A stretch of DNA of 64,000 nt. Source: Cylindrotheca closterium (taxonomy: Eukaryota; Bacillariophyta; Bacillariophyceae; Bacillariales; Bacillariaceae). Position numbers and translations under genes: made by a program. The notes beneath the pieces are model-generated. The model was not told the DNA's origin and did no database searches. It saw nothing but the letters and a program-made list of their open reading frames with translations. The stretch is taken from the NCBI GenBank assembly GCA_933822405.4, contig CAKOGP040002180.1:131695-195694 (forward strand), given 5' to 3'. Below, in pieces: positions 30,429 through 40,351 of this stretch; within the stretch, counting starts at the first letter, position 1, and each line of letters opens with the position of its first letter.

Positions 30429-32747
30429 ATGGAGCTCGATGATTTCTTGTCGGATGTCTTGGAGACGGCTGGGCGCCCAGTGGACCTAAGGGACTATAAA
30501 CAAGGCAAACTTCTTCGAAGTTACAAAAGGCGCCGACGACAATATCGAATCGGTATTGACCTGAACTCATTGGTGCACAAGGCAGCTAAGTTCTTTGGAG
30601 ATATGATAATCGATGAACGACCTGTCAGAGAATACGGTACTCGTGGAGCGACACTTCGGAAGAACGCTGAGAACATTAATGAATACCAGTACATTACTCA
30701 ATGTGCTGAATTTATCATGAAACGTCTGGAAAGGCTTCGAAAAGATAGCGATTGTGAAGTGCTGGTTGTTTTCAACGGCCAAAGTCTACCTATTGAGACG
30801 AACAAAGCAATTTGGCTCCGAGGCATTCGGACTGTATACGAGGGAGTCCGAAAAGACGCCAATGTGCAACTAGGAGCCGAAAAGCACTTTGATCAGATTA
30901 TTCTTACTCTTGTCGATAGACTGAAGGAATCACAATTTGTGTATTTGATTGCACCCTATGAAGCTAGCAGTCAGCTAGCTTTCATGTCAAGTAGGGGGCA
31001 TATTGACCTGATCATTTCGGAAGATCCCAATTTAATGGCATACGGGGCAAAAGGTGTGGTTTACAACTATATCAGCGGTGATGGATTCCCAGATGAAGGA
31101 AGATTGTTGCAATTTGAAGACATAGGAACGGTGAAGGGGAAATTCGACCTATCAGATTTCTCGCCAGTGATGATTGCGGTTCTCATTGTTTCCATCGGAT
31201 GTGCTGACTACTTCGAAATAACGTTGGGGGGAATTGGGTTAAGCACAGCGGTGAATATCGTTCGAGAAGCATTTTTGGGGGGCTATGCTTCTCCTCTGCA
31301 TACAATACTGACTAAGCTGCATGCGAAGTTTTGGAAGCGAGACTTGAACGACGATGCGAAGGGGGTTTGCGAACATCGTTTTATTGAAGGGGTTTTCATG
31401 TTTCAACATCCAATCGTTTTCGATCGAGTGCAGGGGAAGGCGCTGATTCAAGGACAAAAGGAGATGGCAGCACAATCCACATTGACAATGCATGAGGGCT
31501 ACGCGAAACTATGCAGGGATGAAGAAGAAAGAAGTCAAGCAATAGGGATAGTGCCGGAGACCGCAATGATGGCCATCGCGGCAGCTACACCACTTCTTGC
31601 CCGGCAAACAAGATATTCTAGGAACGCGACTGCGCTCAGTGATATGAGCAACAACGGCACTGACCTCAGGAGCTCAGCAAGGTTTCAGGTTGGATCAAAC
31701 ACTTCTTCTCCAGGATACAGGCAAACTGATGAAAAGGTCGAGTTGCTTAAGCACGATAGTTCGACTGAGGACCAAAGTGCCGCAAGTGATCCCATAATGG
31801 ATTTCAAATCTGATAGCAGCTCATCGTGTCCAGATGGTCAGATCCAAGCGTTTGTGGCAAGCGTTCCAACTAGTTTCTTGAATGGTGGAGTGAAACAAAA
31901 AGACGACTCGGCACCAATGTCTGATGGTACTGAGATTGAAATCGTAGCTAGAGTGGTTTTTGGAACGACAAACGAAGAGGTTGTGAAACTGACTTTCCTC
32001 ACGAGCGACAGCGACATGGACAGCAGCCAGTCTGATTGGAGTCCGGCAAGATATCAGGTTGGATCAAAGGCATCTTCCCGAAGAGCGACCCAGGACCAAT
32101 CAGATAGCACCGCATTGCACGCAAAGGTTGAAATTCAAACGTTGGTGGCAAGGGTTCCAGCTAGTCTCTTGACTACTGAAGTGAAACAAAAAGGCGAGAC
32201 TGAAATCAAAGTTCGAGTGGTTTTTGAAACAACGAACAAAGAAGCTACGAAAATGGCTGTAGCCAGTGATACGAGCGATGACGATTGCCCAATCGCTCTT
32301 CGGAGAATATTCGAGAGTGATTTCAAGGCACGAGACAGGACCTATTCAGCCAAATATTTGAAACGTACGGCTGAAACCGTATGGAGGAGAGCGCCCAAAC
32401 ACGTCAAACAGAGCCTTCCGTCAGAAGGATGTGGGAACGAAGAACTTGTCAGATGGAAATTAAAATATTTCGGTGAACAAACCCCGAGGCCTGTTTTTGT
32501 TGGAAGTTGCCCTGAACTGCTTATCGACATGCTTCGAGGAGACGTTGTCCGCAAGACGAAATTTTCGCAAAAAGAGCTTTCCCGTTGCATCCACAAGATC
32601 TGGAAATGTATTTCCGCCGATGCCAAAGCCTGCCTGCCAAGGGAAGGGTTCCCTGAATATTTGTCAGAACTCAAGAAGTGGAAAGAGCTACATGTGCCGG
32701 ATGCAGCAGAGATGATGGCTATGCCCTTTAAGCCTTCTGTTCAGTAG
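30429..32747 (+). CDS. Degenerate XPG/EXO1-like (FEN superfamily) protein with duplicated C-terminal segment
   Basis: Single exon, 772 aa. The N-terminal 280 residues follow the XPG-N/XPG-I layout of EXO1: RIGIDLNSLVHKAAKFF (Asp at about 44), VLVVFNGQSLP (about 111-121), VYLIAPYEASSQLAF (about 171-185), LIISEDPNLMAYG (about 194-206) and IGCADYFEITLGGIGLSTA (about 256-274). In active EXO1/FEN1 these read VFDG, YEAD, EDSD and GCDY. Here three Asp positions are replaced (N116, S180, N201), so metal binding is probably lost. The C-terminal half has two related copies of roughly 90-120 residues, each with R-[FY]-QVGS..., [FL]-VA-[SR]-VP-[TA]-S-[FL]-L and VKQK...RVVF-[GE]-TTN. It then ends in two helical modules, RTYSAKYLKRTAETVWRRAPK and FSQKELSRCIHKIWKCISAD. 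It is probably a non-catalytic DNA-structure binder, as inference. Confidence 0.75.
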   Translation: MELDDFLSDVLETAGRPVDLRDYKQGKLLRSYKRRRRQYRIGIDLNSLVHKAAKFFGDMIIDERPVREYGTRGATLRKNAENINEYQYITQCAEFIMKRLERLRKDSDCEVLVVFNGQSLPIETNKAIWLRGIRTVYEGVRKDANVQLGAEKHFDQIILTLVDRLKESQFVYLIAPYEASSQLAFMSSRGHIDLIISEDPNLMAYGAKGVVYNYISGDGFPDEGRLLQFEDIGTVKGKFDLSDFSPVMIAVLIVSIGCADYFEITLGGIGLSTAVNIVREAFLGGYASPLHTILTKLHAKFWKRDLNDDAKGVCEHRFIEGVFMFQHPIVFDRVQGKALIQGQKEMAAQSTLTMHEGYAKLCRDEEERSQAIGIVPETAMMAIAAATPLLARQTRYSRNATALSDMSNNGTDLRSSARFQVGSNTSSPGYRQTDEKVELLKHDSSTEDQSAASDPIMDFKSDSSSSCPDGQIQAFVASVPTSFLNGGVKQKDDSAPMSDGTEIEIVARVVFGTTNEEVVKLTFLTSDSDMDSSQSDWSPARYQVGSKASSRRATQDQSDSTALHAKVEIQTLVARVPASLLTTEVKQKGETEIKVRVVFETTNKEATKMAVASDTSDDDCPIALRRIFESDFKARDRTYSAKYLKRTAETVWRRAPKHVKQSLPSEGCGNEELVRWKLKYFGEQTPRPVFVGSCPELLIDMLRGDVVRKTKFSQKELSRCIHKIWKCISADAKACLPREGFPEYLSELKKWKELHVPDAAEMMAMPFKPSVQ

Positions 32748-33188
32748 GGCATCCGAGGCCGATTGATCACTAGAACAGTCCAAAGGGTCGCAAGATTTGA
32801 AGATGGGCGCATATGATCAATTGGATGGAAAACGAATGCCCATCCCATAGGCACTATAACAATCTCATGGTTATGCAAGATTAAAAGTTCGAAGCATCGA
32901 CTCTATTACTGTTAAGATAGAAGATGCAATGATATGACCGTACCTAGAAATAATCGATCCCAGTAGCCGAGATTTGGATGTAGTTTGTTTCCAATGGATG
33001 TCTCGTGATAGAAGCTGGTGTTCCAAGAGTAAGGTCTTCTCACTCCACCGGATTTTTGCAGTCTGCGATTAGAAAGAGCTGCAAAATGGGGCCCAATTCG
33101 GATTGGCGATACAATGCAAGGACTGTACAGGATCTTGGATCCTAGTAAGACTGGATCATCATCGGAGCGGCAGCTTTGTCATTGCTGG
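32748..33188. other. Intergenic, convergent 3' ends
   Basis: 441 bp between the stops at 32747 and 33189. No repeat or RNA gene recognised. Confidence 0.35.
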
Positions 33189-34444
33189 CTAATCAATGCT
33201 AATGGCACTTTCAACAGAGTTACCCGCTTGCGATGGTAGCTGAGGTTGCGACCTTCGAGAAGATGACAGGGCATTCCCCGACCGATGCCTATTGGCCTGC
33301 TGTAATCCGGAAAGGCCTCGAGGATGCCGCGAATTGGATGAAATATTAGCACTGGCTATGGCCCGAGCGGTAGCAGCTGCAGCAGCAGCTTCTCCGAGAT
33401 GCACAGGCATGTAAAACTCGTCATCCATATCGCCAAAGGCAAAGTCAAACGTTCTCCTTTGTCCACCGCCGTTTGGAGGGCGAAAAGGGATACTTTCCAT
33501 TCTGTGCCCAGTAGAATTTCGGGGCCGTTTGGTTCCAGACCTAGAAGTAAGTTCGACGACAGGGAACTTTTTGAAGAGCAGAAACATCAGAATACCGCAT
33601 TTCCAGGCATGGGGAGATGATGAAAAATTATACGTACCACCTTTGCATTCTTCGCCCGGTCATGATAACTCTTAACATCATCCGCATCCAGCAGTGAAGG
33701 GATGGATACTAGTTTGCTAATCAAGCTATTGAGTTGCATATTCGGAACATGAGACTTCACCTTGACTCGACACTGCGGACAATGGGAAAGCTTGGTGATA
33801 CAAGCGGCACAGACTGAGTGCCCACATGGATGAATCGTTCTCGAGTTGACTTGAATGTCTAAGCAGATACTGCATTGTAGCTCATCAGATAATTGGATAC
33901 AAAGCGTGGGAGATACGTTGACTCCAGGCTCACTCTTGGTTTCGTGTGGACTGCCAAGAAAGGACGATGTACTCCAAAAATCCTCACTGTCAAATCCAAG
34001 ATCTTCTCCCAGAGTGTCAATAACTGGAGCACTGGCACTACCGCTGAGTTCAGATATATTTACTCGGTATTCATATCTCAAGCCGTCCAGAGAGATTGTG
34101 TCTCCGCTATTGAGGTAGGCGCTCTTTTGTCCGGGTGGAAAAGGAAGTCCATTTACGTGTACTTTGCACATGACTGCATCTCGTTGAAGGGTGGCCCGTA
34201 CACCCATTTCGATCCCCGAGGATCTAAGGGCGATTCTGACGACAGATGAGCCGATAGTATTGTCGCCAATTCCCGTGGTTGAGCCGCGCCCCAAATCTAT
34301 TTCTGTGGCACCAGTGCTGCGCAATTCTAGAGGTTTTCGTTGCATCAAGCCACTCTGGATGATCTCATTGGGATCATCTCGTGGTTCCAGCGTCACCAAA
34401 ATCTCCATGTTGCGTGCCACAAGTGTCTTTCTCTGTTGCTGCAC
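33189..34444 (-). CDS. FHA-like plus RING finger (C3HC4) protein, probable E3 ubiquitin ligase
   Basis: Exon 1 is 34444 to about 33638 (GTACGT donor) and exon 2 is about 33566..33189 (AAAAAG acceptor, phase 0), giving about 394 aa; the acceptor is weak and the join is tentative. An FHA-like fold is suggested over residues about 50-130 by LGRGSTTGIGDNTIGSSVVRI, VHVNGLPFP and LNSGDTISLDG, where the family has GR, S-x-x-H, NG and GD-x-I. The RING is C191-x2-C194...C207-x-H209-x2-C212-x2-C215...C222-x2-C225 (CSICLD..PCGHSVCAACI..CPQC). FHA domains read phosphothreonine and RING domains recruit E2 enzymes; CHFR has this order. The tail is Ser/Arg/Gln-rich with a poly-Ala run. The His expected of a classical FHA was not seen. 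Confidence 0.75.
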
Positions 34445-34767
34445 AAAAAATCCAACTCGAAGACTATAGTGGAAAGCAACAGCAGTCGCGTGTTGCTGTT
34501 ACGATATATTCCTTGTGCTTCTCCCGGTACGGTAGCTCCTTTTGGTCTGTTCATTCGAATGTGTGAATAACGGTCGTGCATGGCGCGAACGTGAGGCGGA
34601 CAGACACAAATCGAATTCGATTCTACCGGTATAGTTCATAGGATGTTGTATGAATGATAATGGGAAACTCTCTTTTAGTTGCGCAAAATGTTGCATTAGA
34701 AATGATTTGTAGATTGTACTCAATTCCGTTCTATCACCGCTACTAAGTGTATGTTCAAAATGAACGA
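34445..34767. other. Intergenic
   Basis: 323 bp. It contains TACCGGTA at 34624. No coding sequence supported. Confidence 0.35.
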
Positions 34768-36113
34768 TTAACGATAAGCCGGCTCGTCCTCCTCGTTAGA
34801 GGAGTAGGACGACGACGCTGGCTTGCCGAGAAATAGTACCACATGCTCAACGACAATAGAAATGCCACAACCAACTCGACAGCTCTGGCGAGAATCTTCT
34901 TGCTGCGCCTTATCAAATTTCTCTTCCATTGGATTCTCATCCAATTTCATTTTCCATAGCTTCAGCTCCAACAACGAGAGCATCTCCGTTTGGACCATAG
35001 CGCCGGGATTGTCACGCAGAATGTCATTGATTCTTTTAATTGTGTCTTCTACATGATGGTAGCTGTGGAAGTAGCAGACTCTGTGAAGAGGAAGCCTATC
35101 GAATCGGTGCTGCAGGATTCCCACAAGATCTCCCCAGTTTTGTGCAACTTTCGCAAGCTGCAAGTCTCCCGGAATGGGTTCATTCAAAAGTCTTTCGGAC
35201 ACGTTCTGCGATGGAGGCAGATATAGATTCACCAAGGATGACCAATCGCGGACATCTTCCCAGGCTTCGAATTGCTCATCAAAGGGAAACAGTTTGATTG
35301 TTTCTAATCCCTCTGGAAGTTCCAGTGACAGCAAGGAAGTGCACCTTTCACTGACTCCAATGGAAGTGACATTCGGTGACACGCGGATATGCGTCAATGC
35401 AGAGCAGTCTTCGAATGTTCTTCGTTGAATCAATCCTTCAAGATTGGGCGGAAGGATTATCCATGACAACCCTGAACAAGAGAAAAAGGCACCATCTCCA
35501 AATGTCAAACATTGAGTGCAGTGTGATAAATCTAGTTTCTTCAACGCTGAACAGAACGCGAAAGCATCGTTCCCAATTGTCCTCACTGTTCTTGGCATCT
35601 CAATCTCTTCCAAATTGTCGCAGCCATCGAAAACTTCAGACTCGATCACCTCCAGCCTTGGAGGTAAAATTATGGATTTCAAATGATTACAGAGTGTGAA
35701 CGCTGCACGTCCAATGATCTCCACTGTAGCAGGACATTGTAGACGGCGAAGGCTTGTGTTTTCAAAAGCGTTCATTCCAATAACTGTAAGACCGAGAGGC
35801 AAATCAATTGAACTTAAGCGCTCACAACAAGAGAATGCCTTGAGTAGAATCTCTCGCAACGTAGAGGGAAGTTTGATGTTGGTCATTGGTAAACAACATG
35901 AAAAAGCTCTGACTCCAATGGCGTGAGCACCCTCTTCGAAGATCGCTTCGTCCAAGTAGTAACAATCCTGGAAGATCTCGTCTGGAAGGAAGCGAACGGA
36001 TCCATGAACACGAGCAACTCGGACATTTTAGGAACTTCTTCTTTGGAGGCTGAAACTGTCACAATGAAGGTGTCGGTACTAGAACCCAAACGGAATTTCT
36101 TTCTTGGAGGCAT
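34768..36113 (-). pseudogene. BspA-type LRR (LRR_5) gene copy with a frameshift near its 5' end and an internal deletion
   Basis: From 35955 the frame encodes LRR_5 repeats (ANAFSCC.., LPSTLREILLKAFSCCERLSSIDLP and following), then the family's PLHRVCYFHSYHHVED block and the conserved tail SCRVGCGISIVVEHVVLFL. The family N-terminus is in another frame, opening at 36113 (MPPRKKFRLGSS). Continuity with the intact paralog at 46508-48196 requires one extra base in the A-run whose plus-strand position is 36026-36029; downstream bases then read RVARVHGSVRFLPDEIFQDC. Compared with that paralog, about 120 residues of the ankyrin-like segment are missing between GAMVQ and TEMLSLLELKLW. It may still be expressed from the Met at 35955 as a shortened 395-aa protein. 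It follows the vWA gene on the same strand, forming the left cassette. Confidence 0.7.
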
Positions 36114-36415
36114 CTGGAAGTGAAAGCTCCAATGAGACTTCGTTCTCGTTCTCTTTCTCTTTCTGACTGCGAGTCTCGTGCGTTGGGGGGATGGTGTGAT
36201 CCAGAAATAATCGCAAAGGCAGAATTTTTACAGACAGAATAAGAAGGGCCTAAGACAGCTCCCATTTTCAGTAGATACAAATTCATAGAATACGAAAACC
36301 AAAGCTAAAGCACTATAACGCAACGGTTTCAATATGTTTTCAATATGTATGTTACAAATAGTTTCTTGAAGAGAAGATGGCTTTTCCACCGCGTGCGTGG
36401 ATTATAATTCATCAT

Positions 36416-37780
36416 TTATCCTCCCATTGTCTTCAACTTGGCCTTGAAGTCTTGGACTGCAGCAATTTGGCTGGCCACGGGCGCCTGCAAAAAGTCATTG
36501 TAGTTCCATCGCATGCTCTTCTTCAAGTTGTCACTGGGGCCTTCTATTTTACGGTTGCTTTGGGCTTCCGCGAACAAGTTGAAGTAGTGGCGGTAGGATT
36601 CTTCGTTGTGCTGAATTCCCAACAAGTTGTCCAAAGTTGCCTTGGTGAACGGGATGCTTTCGTCCATGGCATCCAAATCATCAGGATTCATGGCCCCAAC
36701 CAAAGTTCCAACCAAGTGGAACCCCTTGGAATAAGGCAAAGCAGCTCCTTGATCCCGAAGGACTTCGGCGGCCTCATCCCTGAAATCATCAGATTCGGAA
36801 CAATATGGTGCAACCTCTTCAGCGTCCTTCATCCATTCTACCTGGTCATCCTCATTGGTACAACTGATAAAAGTCATTGGATTTTGAGCAGGGTTTGGAC
36901 GTTGGACAAGAAGTCGGGTGATCTCCTTTTGGGCCATAATGCCGCCGTTTGGTACACCGTCACCAAAAAACCATCTTGCAATGGACATGCTGGGGTTACC
37001 GGTGAGCGACTTTTGGATCTTCTCTAAGGCTGGGGTAGTTCCACTAGGAGATCTGGTAAAGGCACGGTCGATTTGCTGGTAGGCATCGGCCAAAAAGGTC
37101 CTTGGATCGCGTCCATTACGTTGCAAGGACACGACCTCTGTGCGGTTCAAAAAGACAATGACAATTTGGTTGAAAGGAACATAGGCCAAAACCTCGATCA
37201 TTTCCTTTAAACGACCTTGAGCTTCGGCCCAGCGGGTTTGGGGACGGCCTTGCAAATCCACAGTGTCGGATGTCAATGTCATACTTCCAGAGTCGTCAAT
37301 CAGAAATTCCAAAACTTCATATTCACTGAGCATCATAAGCTTGTTCATCAATCCCATAGGAACCTCATACTTGTTCAACAAGGCACCCAATTCATCGACC
37401 ATGGTATCGGGGTTCTAAAGAAAGGCAAGGAACGCATCGCAATGAGAAAAGTTAAAACCGATGATACATTGATTGTCGCAAGAAAAAGAATGAATATAAA
37501 ATCTTACCATTCCAGCCTCGACAGAAATTTCGGGTTCTTGCATCATTTCAATGGTCGCTGAAGTAGATTCTGCAAGAGGAATTTCCTTTCCACCTTGGGC
37601 CACCATGGCCTCGTTAAGCTTTTCGTGATCGTCCATACTGGACACAATGGGAAGCGCGACAGATGGCCGTGCCACAGAGGTTGCCGGAGCACCGCCACCT
37701 TGTTGTTCCTTCCACTTTTTGTATTCAGGATTCAACTTCATGACGCCATTGATTTTGACATATTTCTTGGGTGCTGCCAT
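36416..37780 (-). CDS. vWA-like domain protein, cassette copy A
   Basis: Exons 37780..37508 and 37414..36416, joined phase 0 (GTAAGA/CTTTAG), give 423 aa. The N-terminal 90 residues are Lys- then Ser/Glu-rich (PKKYVKINGVMKLNPEYKKWKEQQ). The second exon has LEFLIDDSGSMTL, where D131-x-S133-x-S135 is a metal-ion-dependent adhesion site (MIDAS), then RWAEAQGRLKEMIEVLAYVPFNQIVIVFLN and TFISCTNEDDQVEWMKD. This is the order of a von Willebrand factor A fold. No signal peptide or membrane segment, so it is probably cytosolic and mediates metal-dependent protein contacts. A second copy with the same exon lengths (273 and 999 nt) lies inverted at 40352-41744. Precise function unknown. Confidence 0.8.
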
Positions 37781-38716
37781 GGTTGCGTGTAGTTTGTTGT
37801 ATGCTTCGTGTTTTTGTCTCGAGTAACAAAGCAGTCTTTGATGTTTCTGTGGATATCTTTTCTCAACGGATTTGCTTCATTCTCATTCGTGACGTATCGA
37901 AAAGTGACCAGTAACGTACTGGTGAAGTCCCAAATGGTTCAAACAGGATTCAAACAGGATTCGATTTAATGAAGGAATCGATACAGTGGACTAAACGAAG
38001 CACAGTCAGGATTTTATTTTATTTAGTTTGATCATACTGTCTCTACCGGTAGTGGAACTTATCATCTTTTATTTGTGATTGCTTTGCAGCGGGCGGTAGT
38101 CCACAACTACGTCGATAGTAGTAGCTATCATTTTGTTTTACCACAGCAGCACAACGCCACCACCAGCACCATGCTGGCGGTACACTACGACCATCCACGA
38201 CGAAGAATGCTACAGTAAATGAATGAATCACCATCGATGAATCCAATTCCAGATCTTTCGAATATCTTGACGTGGAATCGATATGCATGGTTCCGACATG
38301 GTCATTTTGTGCCTCTGGAGCAGTTGACTCGGCAGGTACGACTCAGCATCAGCAGTTCAAGTTGACTGATGCAAGTTCAGTTTTAGCCCCTTTTTGACTA
38401 CAACTCCGATCCCCGCGGAATCATCATAATTAAAAGTTCTCATGTTGGTCGCATGGTACAACTCTGAGTCAGGGGTTCCACGAGACCACGCCACTTTTTT
38501 CCAAGCGAAAGGATATCATTTGGATGCTTCGTGGATCAGTTTACGACGTCGACATGTGGATTTTAAATCCAATAGTAACGATAATAGTTTTAAAAAGCAG
38601 TACTAGTGGTTGTCTACTAACTTCTTTTAGATGTTCCCGTCGCATGAGTTGATAAAATATGAAGGACCCCTCTATGTTGCATGAGCAATGCTGCAAAAAT
38701 CAAGTAATAGTACTCA
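37781..38716. other. Intergenic between vWA copy A and ankyrin gene
   Basis: 936 bp. It holds an imperfect tandem 12-mer (CAAACAGGATT twice, about 37939-37962) and TACCGGTA at 38044. Short open frames are not supported. Confidence 0.4.
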
Positions 38717-39640
38717 TTATAATGCTTGCTTGGAGAGCATCGATTTGATGACAGGATCTTGCAACTTTTCCAGGCTTTCTCGATTCTCCAACAGGAATTT
38801 TCTCCAAACTGGCCAATGCTCTGGACGAGCATACTCAAAAGCGGAGCAGCCACGTTTATCCTTAATGAAAAAGAGAGCTGGTTCTTCTTCCAAGATCCAT
38901 TTGCAAATTGTGGTTTGAGCTTGGGGATGCCAGCAAGCGTCATGTAGCGGCGTTCGTCCGCAGTCATCACTACTCTTAACAGTCACATTAGGCTGATCCA
39001 TTAGATACCGAACAATCGATTGGAATCCTCTCCGGCAAGCCAAGTTCAGCAGCGACTCTCCAAATCGATTGAAACAGTTCAACTCTTGTCCATTCTCCCT
39101 CATTTTTTCAAGGTGGTCTAGCTGCTCGTCTCGCACAGCAGTCACTACCTCAGTAGTATATGCTGCCTTTTCTTCTTCCGTACTTTCGTGGAAGAAATCT
39201 TTTACTTCCATTGCTTTCCTTTGCTCCAATTTCAATCCGAGCTGAGCTTCCACTAGTTTCAGAAGATAGTCATCCGGACTAATGTTTTCATTGACATCTG
39301 GAAGAGGAACTGTAGGTTTCGAAGGACTTTCGATAATGTCGCTTTTACTCCTTTTCGAGAGTCGGCGTTTTCTCTTGTTAGGCGCCTCTTCATCGCTGGA
39401 CACCATTTGCGCAATCTCAGGACTACGGATGCCCTTCACGGGTGGGGCGCTTCTCATCTTTTCGGAGCTCTTATCAGACGAAGATGGTCTCGTTATCCTG
39501 TTCAGCGTCGAGGAAGACTTATCTACAGAGGATAGTGAATAGGGTTTAGCTTTCGCAATCGCGCAGCTTTCTCGATCGACCATCAGACGAATTGTCTTGG
39601 ACGATGGTTCTCCATTGTGCTTTTCCTGAGAGCCCGACAT
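38717..39640 (-). CDS. Ankyrin-repeat protein
   Basis: Single exon, 307 aa. The N-terminal half is Ser/Lys-rich with a basic cluster NKRKRRLSKRSKSD that could be a nuclear localisation signal. Residues about 190-280 form ankyrin repeats: NRFGESLLNLACRRGFQSIVRYLMDQ, DCGRTPLHDACWHPQAQTTICKWILEE and DKRGCSAFEYARPEHWPVWRKFL. The preceding helix KAAYTTEVVTAVRDEQLDHLEKMRENGQELN is typical of diatom ankyrin proteins of this kind. It is probably a protein-protein adaptor. It sits in the spacer between the two inverted vWA-LRR cassettes and is not duplicated itself. Confidence 0.8.
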   Translation of the reverse strand: MSGSQEKHNGEPSSKTIRLMVDRESCAIAKAKPYSLSSVDKSSSTLNRITRPSSSDKSSEKMRSAPPVKGIRSPEIAQMVSSDEEAPNKRKRRLSKRSKSDIIESPSKPTVPLPDVNENISPDDYLLKLVEAQLGLKLEQRKAMEVKDFFHESTEEEKAAYTTEVVTAVRDEQLDHLEKMRENGQELNCFNRFGESLLNLACRRGFQSIVRYLMDQPNVTVKSSDDCGRTPLHDACWHPQAQTTICKWILEEEPALFFIKDKRGCSAFEYARPEHWPVWRKFLLENRESLEKLQDPVIKSMLSKQAL

Positions 39641-40351
39641 TTCAAAATCTCAAGGCAATTTATGATTGTGAGATTGTCTGACCTCGTTTGTTTGAATTGG
39701 TGCCGATGACTTGACTTCTCGCTTTTCTTCTCCCTTTTGGCTGTCTGAGGTTGTGCATTGGCGTGTTGGCTTTCTCTATCGCACTTGAGACCTCGTCACA
39801 GAGAAGGTGACAGCTGCAACCCACCGGTACCAAAAGTTTGGTCTTCTACGAGGCTGACGACAGAAAAGTTCAACACGGTCGGGTCCAGCCTCCTTCTGAA
39901 TCAGCATCTCTGCCGTTGATTGGACCACAGACATATCCGCAGCATTCGGTGCTTCCCATTTCTTCCATTCTTTGCTGGTGGTTCAACTGAAACGATGCAT
40001 GCGCACCTCCTAAATAATGGTCGCGGCGCAACAAGCTTGATCGGAAGCTGACCTGAGTCAAACATTTCCATGCCAGATGATCCATGATACCGGTATATAT
40101 ATACCGGTATATACCATACTTATAAAAAAAATACCGGTATGATGAACGACGTCATCCATGACGTCGAAGATTTCATTCGTTTGAGTCATGCTCACGACTC
40201 AACCAGTACCGTAAATGGTCACCTCGATCATGGAGAAGGGAGACTTGGAAATCGGAAAGATTCGATTGCGAACGTCGAACCATTTGTTTGCACACAATAA
40301 TCAAACTAACACCTACTCAAACTCTTACTCGGAAGCAACCCAATACCAGCC
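39641..40351. other. Divergent intergenic region with clustered palindromes
   Basis: 711 bp between the ankyrin gene and vWA copy B, starts facing apart. It contains three TACCGGTA sites (40088, 40102, 40132) in AT-alternating sequence, and the GACGTCAT-CC-ATGACGTC palindrome at 40148-40165, about 190 bp upstream of the vWA start. Confidence 0.5.
40148..40165. promoter_or_regulatory. CRE/bZIP-like palindrome GACGTCATCCATGACGTC
   Basis: Perfect inverted repeat of GACGTCAT with a 2-bp spacer. Each arm carries the ATGACGTC/GACGTCAT half-site bound by bZIP (CREB/ATF-like) factors. It lies 187 bp upstream of the vWA copy B start. The paralogous upstream region of copy A lacks an obvious equivalent. 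Confidence 0.45.
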
